NCBI RefSeq assembly: GCF_905397435.1
Contig: NZ_CAJPVI010000014.1
Span: 1-64,000, forward strand
Direction of reading: 5' to 3'
From: Cupriavidus numazuensis
Lineage (GTDB): Bacteria; Pseudomonadota; Gammaproteobacteria; Burkholderiales; Burkholderiaceae
DNA length: 64,000 nt
This document shows, piece by piece, positions 39,920 to 48,735 of this stretch; positions within the stretch are counted from its first letter, which is position 1; each line of letters begins with the position of its first letter. Both the position numbers and the translations under genes were made by a program. Below the pieces are notes generated by a model, which did not search any database, was not told where the DNA came from, and saw nothing but the letters and a program-made list of their open reading frames with translations.

Positions 39920-41476
39920 ATGGACACAACGGCGAAGGGACTGCGGGACATTGAACAGGACCGGATGCGCATGACCGTGTTCGCCTGGGCGCTGGCGCTT
40001 GCCACCGGGCTGGATTATTTCGACAACGCGATGTTCGGCTTCTTCACGCGGCACATCGCGGGCGGCATCAATGCGTCGCCCGATGAACTGGTGTGGGCAT
40101 CGACGGCCTATGCACTGACGTCTGTGCTCGGCATCCTTCAACAGCAGTGGTGGGTCGAGCGCGTCGGATACCGCCGCTACCTGGGCGCCAGCCTTCTGCT
40201 GTTTGCCGTCGGCTCGGTGGGGGCCGCACTCTCCGAATCATCGATGGAACTGGCGATGGCAAGAGGCATGCAAGGCTTCTTCATCGGCCCGGTGATGAGC
40301 GCTTGCCGTATCCAGCTGCAGGCTGGCTTCACGCCGCAGGAACGTCCGGCAGCCACGCGGGCGTTCCTGCTCATGATTCTGCTGGCGAGCGCGCTGGCGC
40401 CACTGTCTGGTGGCTACCTGATTGCGCAATTCGGCTGGCGTGCGTTGTTCGCCGGCACGGCGGTCGCTGGCCTTGCACTGGCGGTGTTTGCCTGGCTTGC
40501 GGTGCCGCAATCCGGCCAGATGCCTGACGCCGACCGTGGTGACGTGCATTTTTGGCCCTACGTTTTGTTCGCTGCCGGCCTGGGAGCGTTGATGATCGTG
40601 ATGCAGCAGGTGCGCTTCGAATTATTCAGTGCATCACCTGCACTCATGTTTCTGACCCTTGGCGGCCTGCTCGCGCTGGCGTGGTTCGTGTGGCACCAAT
40701 GGCACCACCCACGGCCGCTGGTGCGCCTGCATGCGCTGCGCGAGAAGACCTTCCAGATGGGGATCGCGTTATACGTGCTCTTCTACTACCTGAGCCATTC
40801 GCTTGGCTACCTCGTTTCTCGCTTCCTGGAGGGCGGGCTAGGGTATCCGGTCGAGAATGCGGGACAGCTGGTGGGCTTTACGGCGTTGGCGTCGATGATC
40901 GGTGCACTTGCGTATTTCCGGTATGCATCGCTCGTCCAGCGAAAGAAGTGGCTGATCGTTCCGGGCTTCCTGCTTGCCGCGCTGGCCGGCAGCTGGATGC
41001 GGCACATGCCATTCGGTGTCAGCAGCTCCTGGCTGGTGCCGCCACTGGTGTTGCGCGGTCTGTTGCTGTTGTTCGTGGCGCTGCCGGTGGCGAACATCAC
41101 GTTCCGGACTTTTGCAGTCGAGGAATTCAGCCATGGCTATCGCTTCAAGAACATTGTCAAGCAACTGACGTACTCCTTTGCGACGGCGACCATGATTATC
41201 CTGGACCAGCACCGATACGCCGTGCACGAGGCTCGCCTTGCCGAGTTCGTGACCCCGTCGAACCCCGCCTACCAGGCTACGCTCGAACGGATGATGCATG
41301 CCTTTGAGAGCGTCGGGCAGACAAGCAATGAGGCTGCCAGCTTGGCGCTGCATGAAATCAGTCGGATGGTCGCGCAGCAGTCGAGCTTCCTTAGCACGCT
41401 GGACGGCTTTCAGTTTGTCACCTGGATCGCTGTTTGCGGCGCGATGCTTGCAATGTGGCAACGACGTATTGAATAA
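39920..41476 (+). CDS. MFS transporter, DHA2-like with 14 predicted helices
   Basis: ATG 39920 (MDTTAKGLRDIEQDRMRM) has AAGGA upstream and is preferred over the frame start at 39854. The 518-residue protein shows about 14 hydrophobic segments, among them AFLLMILLASALAPLSGGYLI, ALFAGTAVAGLALAVFAWLAV and PLVLRGLLLLFVALPVANI. The layout is like EmrB/QacA-type proton antiporters, although the typical motif C is altered. A LysR-type regulator follows 85 bp later in the same direction. It could export or import the organic acid handled by the downstream acyl-CoA operon; direction is not decidable. Confidence 0.85.
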   Translation: MDTTAKGLRDIEQDRMRMTVFAWALALATGLDYFDNAMFGFFTRHIAGGINASPDELVWASTAYALTSVLGILQQQWWVERVGYRRYLGASLLLFAVGSVGAALSESSMELAMARGMQGFFIGPVMSACRIQLQAGFTPQERPAATRAFLLMILLASALAPLSGGYLIAQFGWRALFAGTAVAGLALAVFAWLAVPQSGQMPDADRGDVHFWPYVLFAAGLGALMIVMQQVRFELFSASPALMFLTLGGLLALAWFVWHQWHHPRPLVRLHALREKTFQMGIALYVLFYYLSHSLGYLVSRFLEGGLGYPVENAGQLVGFTALASMIGALAYFRYASLVQRKKWLIVPGFLLAALAGSWMRHMPFGVSSSWLVPPLVLRGLLLLFVALPVANITFRTFAVEEFSHGYRFKNIVKQLTYSFATATMIILDQHRYAVHEARLAEFVTPSNPAYQATLERMMHAFESVGQTSNEAASLALHEISRMVAQQSSFLSTLDGFQFVTWIAVCGAMLAMWQRRIE

Positions 41477-41561
41477 GGTCCATCAGACTTCGCATGGCCA
41501 AAGTTGCTGCAATTAGTGATGAGCGCGTTGTGTTGGGGGATAATCCGGTACGCCGCTTGGG

Positions 41562-42473
41562 ATGGATGTGATGCGCTTTGACCTGGTAGACCTGAAACTA
41601 TTCACACATATCGCTGAAGCCCAGAGCCTGACCGGCGGTGCCCAACGGTCACACCTGTCGCTGGCCGCTGCCAGTACCCGGATCAAGAACCTGGAGGAGC
41701 ACGTCGGCGTCAAGCTGCTGAGCCGAAGTAGCCAGGGGGTGAAGGTGACGGGAGCGGGGGAGACGCTGCTGGCTCACGCCCGCCGGGTTATCCGCCAGCT
41801 GGAGCAGTTGAGCGGTGATCTGCAAGAATACGCGTCGGGCGTAAGGGGCCATGTGCGCGTCTTCGCCAACACGACGGCGATGAGCGAGTTCCTGCCTGCG
41901 GTACTGCGCACTTATCTCGTCAACCATCCTGACGTGACCATCGACATGCAGGAACGACTGAGCCCGGACATCGTGCGCGCGGTGCAGGAGGGCATGGTAG
42001 ACATCGGGATCATTGCCGGGAATGTGCGTACCGAAGGGCTGGAAGTCATGCCATACCGGAGCGACCGCCTCGTGCTGGCCACCGCGCTGAGCCATCCTCT
42101 TGCCGAGCGAAGAAGCATCGATTTCATCGATACGCTGGACTATGAGTTCATCGGCCTGCCGGAGGCGAGCGCGCTCCACACCTTCCTCAACCGCGCCGCT
42201 ACGGACTTGCAACGGGAGCTGCGTTGGCGTGTCCAGGTCAGCAACTTCGAGACGGCCTGCCGCATGATCGAGGCCAATGTCGGCGTTGGCGTGCTGCCGG
42301 AAAGTACCGCGGCACGCCATGCGGGCACGATGGCGCTGCGGATCGTCCAGCTCAACGACGAATGGGCCGAGCGCAAGCTGCAGATATGCGTCGCCGACCC
42401 CGAGGCCTTGCCGCTGTTTGCGCGCAAGCTGGTCGATCTTTTGGTCGAGGACGGGCTCGGTCGCCAGGACTGA
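41562..42473 (+). CDS. LysR-type transcriptional regulator
   Basis: A 303-residue protein of standard LysR length. The winged helix covers residues 5-65 (LKLFTHIAEAQSLTGGAQRS, LSLAAASTRIKNLEEHVGVK), followed by a periplasmic-binding-like effector domain (90-295; VRVFANTTAMSEFLPAVL, VDIGIIAGNV, VGVGVLPESTA). MDV at 41562 or the internal ATG at 41571 may be the start. It lies between the MFS gene and the convergent CoA ligase gene, so it likely controls one or both. Confidence 0.93.
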   Translation: MDVMRFDLVDLKLFTHIAEAQSLTGGAQRSHLSLAAASTRIKNLEEHVGVKLLSRSSQGVKVTGAGETLLAHARRVIRQLEQLSGDLQEYASGVRGHVRVFANTTAMSEFLPAVLRTYLVNHPDVTIDMQERLSPDIVRAVQEGMVDIGIIAGNVRTEGLEVMPYRSDRLVLATALSHPLAERRSIDFIDTLDYEFIGLPEASALHTFLNRAATDLQRELRWRVQVSNFETACRMIEANVGVGVLPESTAARHAGTMALRIVQLNDEWAERKLQICVADPEALPLFARKLVDLLVEDGLGRQD

Positions 42474-42494
42474 TTCAGCCCCCGGCCGTTCCTG

Positions 42495-44027
42495 CTATGT
42501 CTTGTCCGCGACCATCTGCTTGAGCTGGTGCTTGAGCAGCTTGCCGCTGGCTGTGGTGGGGATCGTGCTCACGCGCAGGATCTTCTCCGGGCGCTTGTAG
42601 GGTGACAGCCGGTCGACCAGGTATTCCTGCAACGCGGCCGCATCGAACTTTTCGCCGTCCTTGATTTCGACGAAGGCGATCACCTCCTCGTTGCCGTCCG
42701 CGGCAGGCTGTCCGACCACGGCCGAGAGACGCACCGACGGATGGGTATTGATCACGGATTCGACCTCGATCGGGTAGACGTTGAAACCCGAGCGGATGAT
42801 GAGGTCCTTGGTGCGGCCCACGATGAACAGTGCCCCATCGGGCCCGAGCCGGCCGATGTCGCCGGTATTGAGCCAGCCGTCGGGGCGCAGGGCTTCGGCG
42901 GTCAGCTCCGGCGCACGGTAGTAGCCGCGCATGACACCCGGCCCTCTGACCCACAGCTCGCCCGGTTCGCCTTCCGGCACCGGTTTGCTGTCGGGTCCCA
43001 CTACCTGCAGTTCGGCGCCTTCGACGATCTCACCCGCCGAGCAGTCGCTGCGCGGGCGTTCCATGCGGGTCACGAACAGGGAGCCCGTATATTCAGTCAT
43101 GCCGTAGCCATGGTGCAGCGGTTGGCCGAACATCGCCTCGACCTCCTGTTTGAGCGTCGGGTCGAGCGGGCCGCCGCCCGTATAGAGATAGCGCAGCCGA
43201 GGCGACGGTGCCAGCGGCGTGCCGCTGGCCCGCACGTGCGAGAGGATGCGGCTGAACATGGTCGGCACGCCCTGCAGCAGGGTAATCGTCCCCTGGCGGA
43301 TCGCTGCGGCGATGTCGGCGGCGTTGAAGCGGGCGCTCAGGTACAGGGTGGCCCCGGCCTGCAAGGTCGACAACAACAGCGTGCCCAGGCCGAACACATG
43401 CGACATCGGCATGACCGCGTAGGCGCAGTCCTCGGCGTGCATGCGGCGGGATTCCACGGTGACACGTGCGAAATGCAGTAAGCCGCGGTGCGTGACCATC
43501 ACGCCCTTGGGATGCCCTGTGGTGCCCGACGTATAGATCAACGCGGCTACCTCGTGTGCCAGCGCTTCGGGCTCGCGCTCGCTGGTCTCGTCGATGGCGC
43601 TCGCCATGAGCGGACCCAGGCCGGCCGGAGCGACCTCTCGGGCTCGGTAGCGAATGCCGTGCCGCAGCGCATCTGGCGAGGCGGCATGGGTGAACAGCAT
43701 CAGCCGCGGGTGGCAGTGACCCCGAATCTCCTCGATCTCGCGTGCCGACAGGCGGGCGTTGACCACCACCGGCCAGGCGCCCAGTTCCGACAATGCGAAG
43801 ACGAGCGTGATCACCGCCAGGCAGTTTTCCGCGGCGATCAGCACGCGGTCGCCGGGCCCGACGCCCTGTGCCTGCAGGTAGCCCTCTGCGGCCTCGATGC
43901 GCTCCCACAGCTGTGCAAAAGTGACCGTGCGGCCATCCTCGAAGACGGCAATGTGCCCAGGGGTCTGGGCGGCCCAGTGGCGTGGGATGTCGCTAATCCG
44001 TTGTGTCGTATCTCGGTCCGGGGCCAT
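42495..44027 (-). CDS. AMP-dependent acyl-CoA synthetase/ligase
   Basis: A 510-residue member of the adenylate-forming (ANL) superfamily. It activates a carboxylic acid to its CoA thioester through an acyl-adenylate. Motifs: the P-loop ALIYTSGTTGHPKGVMVTH near residue 160, YGMTEYTG (motif A5), GWLNTGDIGRLGPDG (A7), IKDGEKF hinge region and the catalytic lysine of SGKLLKHQLK at the C-terminus. It is the last gene of the leftward acyl-CoA operon and probably supplies its entry step. Family level identifies neither chain length nor aromatic character. Confidence 0.92.
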   Translation of the reverse strand: MAPDRDTTQRISDIPRHWAAQTPGHIAVFEDGRTVTFAQLWERIEAAEGYLQAQGVGPGDRVLIAAENCLAVITLVFALSELGAWPVVVNARLSAREIEEIRGHCHPRLMLFTHAASPDALRHGIRYRAREVAPAGLGPLMASAIDETSEREPEALAHEVAALIYTSGTTGHPKGVMVTHRGLLHFARVTVESRRMHAEDCAYAVMPMSHVFGLGTLLLSTLQAGATLYLSARFNAADIAAAIRQGTITLLQGVPTMFSRILSHVRASGTPLAPSPRLRYLYTGGGPLDPTLKQEVEAMFGQPLHHGYGMTEYTGSLFVTRMERPRSDCSAGEIVEGAELQVVGPDSKPVPEGEPGELWVRGPGVMRGYYRAPELTAEALRPDGWLNTGDIGRLGPDGALFIVGRTKDLIIRSGFNVYPIEVESVINTHPSVRLSAVVGQPAADGNEEVIAFVEIKDGEKFDAAALQEYLVDRLSPYKRPEKILRVSTIPTTASGKLLKHQLKQMVADKT

Positions 44028-44186
44028 CTCGTCGGGATTCCTGGTACTGGGTAAAAAGGCCGTCAGAAGCCGTTCTGCAGGGCGAACGATGCCAGTGTAT
44101 GTGGGCCGCCAGTGCGCTGCAATCGCGAATCGGCAAAGGTGGATTTCCTTGTTTCCGAATGCGCTTGGGCCACCCTGGTGCCGCGA

Positions 44187-44819
44187 TCAGGCCAGTTGCC
44201 GCTCCGGCCAATGTGGCACGAATGTCGCGGTGCGCGGGGTGGCAATGGCCGCGCGCCCCGTGCCGAGCCGGCCGACTGCGTGCAGCGACAGGCCGAACCA
44301 GTCGTAGAAGGCCGCTTCCAGGTCGTTGCGTGGCGACCAGCCGGTGCGCCGTCTCAGCTCTGCGGATCCGGCAGCGTCGGCAAGGACCTCGAACAGTGCC
44401 CGCATCAAGCGCTGGGTGCGGCATAGCTCGGTCAGCGCGGCGCCTTCCGAGAACAGTGTCCGTCGCACCTGCGCCGGCGAGCCGCGCAGCAAGTCAGCGA
44501 TGAACGCCGCGCTCCAGGCATGCTGCGGCTGTACGAACACACGACGCGAGATGCGGTGGTGAAGCGACATGCCAGCCGTACTGCCGGATTGCAGCTGGAG
44601 TTCCAGGCTGCAGCACGCCGGCTGGATCGCACCGCCATCCAGGCACATGTCGATGGCCTCAAACGGTGCAATCACCAGGGGGTGCCCGGGAACGACCACG
44701 CGCTCGAAGCCGCGCCGCCGCACCAGTGTCCGGCCCTGCGTTGCCGTGATGACCAGCGGGAACGCCGGCAACAGGCGGGACAGGTGGACGGGTGAGGCAG
44801 CCTGTAGTTGGACGCGCAT
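44187..44819 (-). CDS. AraC-like transcriptional regulator, 210 aa
   Basis: A short protein with a cupin-like N-terminal half (LVIAPFEAIDMCLDGGAIQP) and a C-terminal double helix-turn-helix of AraC type. The first helix pair is IADLLRGSPAQVRRTLFSEG, with TELCRTQRLMRALFEVL after it; the second, ELRRRTGWSPRNDLEAAFYDW, is recognisable but weaker. At 210 residues it is much shorter than a typical AraC protein (about 280-300). It lies inside the leftward acyl-CoA operon, between the CaiB-type and ligase genes, which suggests local control. Confidence 0.7.
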   Translation of the reverse strand: MRVQLQAASPVHLSRLLPAFPLVITATQGRTLVRRRGFERVVVPGHPLVIAPFEAIDMCLDGGAIQPACCSLELQLQSGSTAGMSLHHRISRRVFVQPQHAWSAAFIADLLRGSPAQVRRTLFSEGAALTELCRTQRLMRALFEVLADAAGSAELRRRTGWSPRNDLEAAFYDWFGLSLHAVGRLGTGRAAIATPRTATFVPHWPERQLA

Positions 44820-44849
44820 ATTGGGAGCACCCGTGTGGCGGCAATCGGC

Positions 44850-46148
44850 TTACACCACGCCCTTGGCGCGCAACGCTTCCAGTTGCTGCGGTTCGAGCTT
44901 CAGGTAGTCGCGCAGCACCTCGTCGGTGTGCTGCCCGAGTGCCGGCGGGGCGTAGCGCAGCGTGGGCGGCGTGTCGGACAGGCGCAGCGGGCTGGCCGCG
45001 GTGACCACCTGGTTCACGCTCTGCCCGGCGGGCGGCGTCGCACCCGGATAGCGTTCCTGTTCGATGCGCAGTCCGCGCGACTGCACGTGGGCGTCGGCAT
45101 ATGCCTCGGCGATATTGTTGATCGGGCCGCAAGGCACTGAGTTGGCTTCGAGCAGCGTCACCCATTCGGCCGTCGTGCGGGTGCGCGCCAGCTCCGTCAG
45201 CATTGCGATCAGCGCCTTGCGGTTGTTGACGCGGCCGGTATTGGTCGCATAGCGCTCGTCACGCGCCCAGTCCACGCCGGCGGCTTCGCAGAAGCGGGCG
45301 AACTGCCCGTCGTTGCCGATGGCCAGCAGCATGTTGCCATCGGCGGTGGGGAAGTCCTGGTAGGGCACCACGCTCGGGTGGATATTGCCCTGGCGCCGCG
45401 GCACATCGTTGGCGTTGAGGAAGCCCGCGCCCTGGTTGGCCAGTACTGCCATGGCGACGTCCAGCAACGCAATGTCGATATGCTGGCCGCGGCCGGTGAA
45501 GTGGCGCGCCTCGAGCGCTCCGAGAATCGCGGTAGTCGCGTACATACCAGTGAACAGGTCGATCACCGCGACACCCACCTTCATCGGGCCGCCGCCGGGC
45601 TCGGCGTCGGCATGACCGGTGATGCTCATCAGGCCGCTCATGGCCTGGATCAGCAGATCGTAGCCGGGGCGCGCCGCATAAGGGCCGGTATGGCCGAAGC
45701 CAGTCACCGAGCAGTAGATCAGGCGCGGGTTGATCGCGGCGAGGCACTCATAGTCCAGCCCGTAGCGCTTGAGCCCGCCGGTCTTGAAGTTCTCCACCAC
45801 CACGTCGCTGTGCCGCGCCAGCTCGCGAATCAATTCCTGGCCCTCGGGCGTGGACATGTCCACGGTGACCGAGCGCTTGTTGCGGTTGGCCGCGGTGAAA
45901 TAGCTGGCCTGCCGCGTGGGCTTGCCATCCTCGCCAGTCAGGAACGGAGGGCCCCAGTGCCGCGTGTCGTCGCCTTCGCCGGGCTTCTCGATCTTGATCA
46001 CGTCGGCGCCCATATCCGCCAGGTTCTGGGTGGACCAGGGACCGGCGAGCACGCGTGAAAGGTCGAGCACACGCAAGTGGCTCAGCGCGCCGGTGCGGGG
46101 CGAGGGGGATGGCAATTCTGGAAAGGCTGTGGAGGCGGAAACTGTCAT
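44850..46148 (-). CDS. CaiB/BaiF family (class III) CoA-transferase
   Basis: ATG 46148 (MTVSASTAFPELPSPSPRTG) is preferred to the upstream frame start at 46208. The 432-residue protein has the class III signatures: LRVLDLSRVLAGPWSTQNLA at the N-terminus, VVENFKTGGLKRYGLDY, and the catalytic aspartate in RPGYDLLIQAMSGLMSITG. These enzymes move CoA between acids through a mixed anhydride on that aspartate. In the operon it offers a second way to activate the growth substrate or to recycle CoA from an end product. Confidence 0.92.
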   Translation of the reverse strand: MTVSASTAFPELPSPSPRTGALSHLRVLDLSRVLAGPWSTQNLADMGADVIKIEKPGEGDDTRHWGPPFLTGEDGKPTRQASYFTAANRNKRSVTVDMSTPEGQELIRELARHSDVVVENFKTGGLKRYGLDYECLAAINPRLIYCSVTGFGHTGPYAARPGYDLLIQAMSGLMSITGHADAEPGGGPMKVGVAVIDLFTGMYATTAILGALEARHFTGRGQHIDIALLDVAMAVLANQGAGFLNANDVPRRQGNIHPSVVPYQDFPTADGNMLLAIGNDGQFARFCEAAGVDWARDERYATNTGRVNNRKALIAMLTELARTRTTAEWVTLLEANSVPCGPINNIAEAYADAHVQSRGLRIEQERYPGATPPAGQSVNQVVTAASPLRLSDTPPTLRYAPPALGQHTDEVLRDYLKLEPQQLEALRAKGVV

Positions 46149-46226
46149 GGTGGCGCTTGGGAGTAACTTCGGACTGCCGCGCCTTGCGGACGGGCAGCGG
46201 TACGGCAATGGTACCGGGCGCGGAAC

Positions 46227-47384
46227 TCAGGCGCCTCGCGCCTCGCGGATCATGTTGCGCGCAATGATGACCTGCTGGATCTGCGTGGTGCCCTCGTACA
46301 GCCGGAACAGGCGCACATCGCGATAGAAACGTTCGATCCCGTACTCGGAGATATAGCCCGCGCCGCCGAGGATCTGCACGGCGCGATCGCACACCCGGCC
46401 TACCATTTCCGTGGCGAACATCTTGCAGCAGGACGCCTCGGTCGACACGTTCTTGCCCTCGTCGCGGCGGCGCGCGGCATCGATCACCATGCATTCGGCC
46501 GCATAGAGCTCGGCCTGGCTGTCGGCCAGCATGGCCTGGATCAGCTGGAACTCGGCGATCGGCTGGCCGAACTGCTCGCGTTCCAGCGCGTAGTTCAGCG
46601 CGTCGCGCAGTACGCGCTTGGCCACACCCACGCTCACGGCCGAGATATGCAGACGGCCCTTGTCCAGCACCTTCATCGCGGTCTTGAAACCCTGGCCTTC
46701 CTTCAGGCCGATCAGATTGGCCGCCGGTACGCGTACGTTCTCGAAGATCACGTCGCAGGTATGCGCGCCTTTCTGGCCCATCTTCACGTCGCGCTTGCCG
46801 AAGCTGATGCCCGGCGTTGTGGCATCGACGATAAAGGCCGACACGCCGGCCGATCCCTTGATGTCGGGGTTCGTGCGCGCCATCAGCGTGAACATGCCGG
46901 CCTGCGGCGCATTGGTGATGAAGCGCTTGGTGCCGTTGACCACGTAATGGTCACCGTCCTTGATCGCCGTGGTGCGCAGCGAGCCGGCATCGGAACCGGC
47001 ATCCGGCTCGGTCAGTGCGAACGATGCAAGGATCTCGCCCGTAGCCAGCCGCGGCAGCCAGGCGGCCTGCTGTTCCGGCGTGCCGTCCATCAGGATGCCC
47101 TGCGAGCCGATGCCCACGGTGGTGCCCAGCAGCGAGCGGAATGCCGGCGAGGTCTGGCACAGCTCCATGACCACGCGCGCTTCCTCTTCCATGGTCAGCT
47201 CCAGCCCGCCAAAGCGCTCGGGGATGGTCATGCCGAACAGGCCCATCTCGCGCATGTCCTGCACGATGTCCTGCGGGATTTCATCGGTCTCGGCGACCAG
47301 GGCCTCGGCGGGCACGAGGCGCTCGCGCACAAAGCGGCGCACGCTGTCGAGCAGGGCTTCCAGGGTTTCGTTGTCGCGGATCAT
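46227..47384 (-). CDS. Acyl-CoA dehydrogenase
   Basis: ATG 47384 (MIRDNETLEALLDSVRRFVR) is the natural start. A 385-residue flavoprotein with all family segments: ASFALTEPDAGSDAGSLRT, YVVNGTKRFITNAPQAG, ALEREQFGQPIAEFQ and the C-terminal RLYEGTTQIQQVIIARNMI. The glutamate in YEGT is in the position of the catalytic base of short- and medium-chain enzymes. It introduces the alpha-beta double bond in an acyl-CoA and passes electrons to ETF. It sits between the thiolase and CaiB-type genes. Confidence 0.94.
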   Translation of the reverse strand: MIRDNETLEALLDSVRRFVRERLVPAEALVAETDEIPQDIVQDMREMGLFGMTIPERFGGLELTMEEEARVVMELCQTSPAFRSLLGTTVGIGSQGILMDGTPEQQAAWLPRLATGEILASFALTEPDAGSDAGSLRTTAIKDGDHYVVNGTKRFITNAPQAGMFTLMARTNPDIKGSAGVSAFIVDATTPGISFGKRDVKMGQKGAHTCDVIFENVRVPAANLIGLKEGQGFKTAMKVLDKGRLHISAVSVGVAKRVLRDALNYALEREQFGQPIAEFQLIQAMLADSQAELYAAECMVIDAARRRDEGKNVSTEASCCKMFATEMVGRVCDRAVQILGGAGYISEYGIERFYRDVRLFRLYEGTTQIQQVIIARNMIREARGA

Positions 47385-47479
47385 GTCAGGTCTACCTGCG
47401 TTAAGTGTTGGTGCAGATGCGCCCGCCTTGCTCCCTTTCCCGTAAGCGGGAGAAGGGAGCAAAGCTGGCTGCCAGCCAA

Positions 47480-48688
47480 TCAGTGGCGTTCAAATACCGC
47501 AGCAATGCCCTGACCACCGCCGATACACATGGTTTCCAGGCCATAGCGGCCGCCGCGGCGCTGCAGTTCATGCAGCAGCGTTGCCAGGATGCGCCCGCCG
47601 GTGGCGCCGATCGGGTGGCCCAGCGAGATGCCCGAGCCGTTCACGTTGAGCTTCTGCTCGATGGCGTCCTGGTCGTTCCATTCCCAGCCCTTGAGCACAG
47701 CCAGGACCTGGCACGCGAAGGCTTCGTTCAGTTCCACCAGGTCCATCTGGTCCAGCGTCAGGTTCAGGCGTGCCAGCAGCTTCTTGACTGCGGGAACCGG
47801 GCCGATGCCCATGTGCGAGGGCTCGCAGCCGGCCGCGGCCCAGCCCACCAGCGTGGCCATCGGGGTCAGGCCCAGTTCGGCCAGCTTGTCTTCGGCGACG
47901 ATCAGGCAGGCGGACGACGCGTCGTTCTGCTGGCTGGCGTTACCGGCGGTCACCGTGCCGTTGGGCATCAGCGCGCGCAGCTTGCTCAGGCTTTCCGTCG
48001 TCGTGCCGGGGCGGAAGCCCTCGTCGCGCGCGAAGGTCACGGGGTCGCCCTTGCGTTGCGGCACCTGCACCGGCACGATCTCCGCGTCGAAGCGGCCGGC
48101 TTCCCACGCGGCCGCTGCGCGCTCATGGCTGCGCGCGGCGAAGGCATCGGCCTGCTCGCGGGTGATGCCGTAGTCGCGTGCCAGGTTCTCGGCGGTTTCG
48201 ATCATCCCGGAGATCTTGCCGAAGCGATCGACCGGCTGCGAACGCTCGCGGCCGCGGTCGAGGCGGTCGTAAAACTTTACGTTGCCCGAACGCGAGCCCC
48301 AGCGCATGTCGGTGGTGTAGTACTCGATGTTGCTCATGCTCTCGACACCGCCCGCGATCACCACGTCGGCCGCACCGCTTTGCACCATCATCGATGCGGT
48401 GACGATGGCCTGCAGGCCGCCGCCGCAACGGCGGTCCAGCTGCATGCCCGGGACTTCGACGGGCAGGCCGGCCTGCAACGCGGCCCAGCGGCCCACGCAC
48501 GGCACTTCGCTGTTGGCGTAGGACTGCGCAAACACCACGTCATCGATGCGTGCGGGATCGATGCCACTACGCTCGACGACGGCACGCACGGTCGTGGCGG
48601 CCAGCTCCTCGACGGAAACCGGGCGCAGGCTGCCCCCGAAGGTGCCGACGGCGGTACGGAGGGGAGTGACGATAGCGGCTCGACGCAT
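47480..48688 (-). CDS. Acetyl-CoA acyltransferase (thiolase)
   Basis: ATG 48688 has GGAG 9 nt upstream; the frame before it is non-coding. A 402-residue thiolase with the nucleophilic cysteine in SYANSEVPCVGRWAALQAG, followed by QLDRRCGGGLQAIVTASMM. The catalytic histidine lies in GSGISLGHPIGATGGRI and the second cysteine in ETMCIGGGQGIAAVFER. It cleaves 3-ketoacyl-CoA with CoA, the last beta-oxidation step. The gene order hydratase, CoA-transferase, thiolase, dehydrogenase points to a complete spiral. Confidence 0.94.
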   Translation of the reverse strand: MRRAAIVTPLRTAVGTFGGSLRPVSVEELAATTVRAVVERSGIDPARIDDVVFAQSYANSEVPCVGRWAALQAGLPVEVPGMQLDRRCGGGLQAIVTASMMVQSGAADVVIAGGVESMSNIEYYTTDMRWGSRSGNVKFYDRLDRGRERSQPVDRFGKISGMIETAENLARDYGITREQADAFAARSHERAAAAWEAGRFDAEIVPVQVPQRKGDPVTFARDEGFRPGTTTESLSKLRALMPNGTVTAGNASQQNDASSACLIVAEDKLAELGLTPMATLVGWAAAGCEPSHMGIGPVPAVKKLLARLNLTLDQMDLVELNEAFACQVLAVLKGWEWNDQDAIEQKLNVNGSGISLGHPIGATGGRILATLLHELQRRGGRYGLETMCIGGGQGIAAVFERH

Positions 48689-48735
48689 GAAAGTCTCCTT
48701 GGGAATTCTGTTAGGTACGCGAAAAAGGCGGTGGG

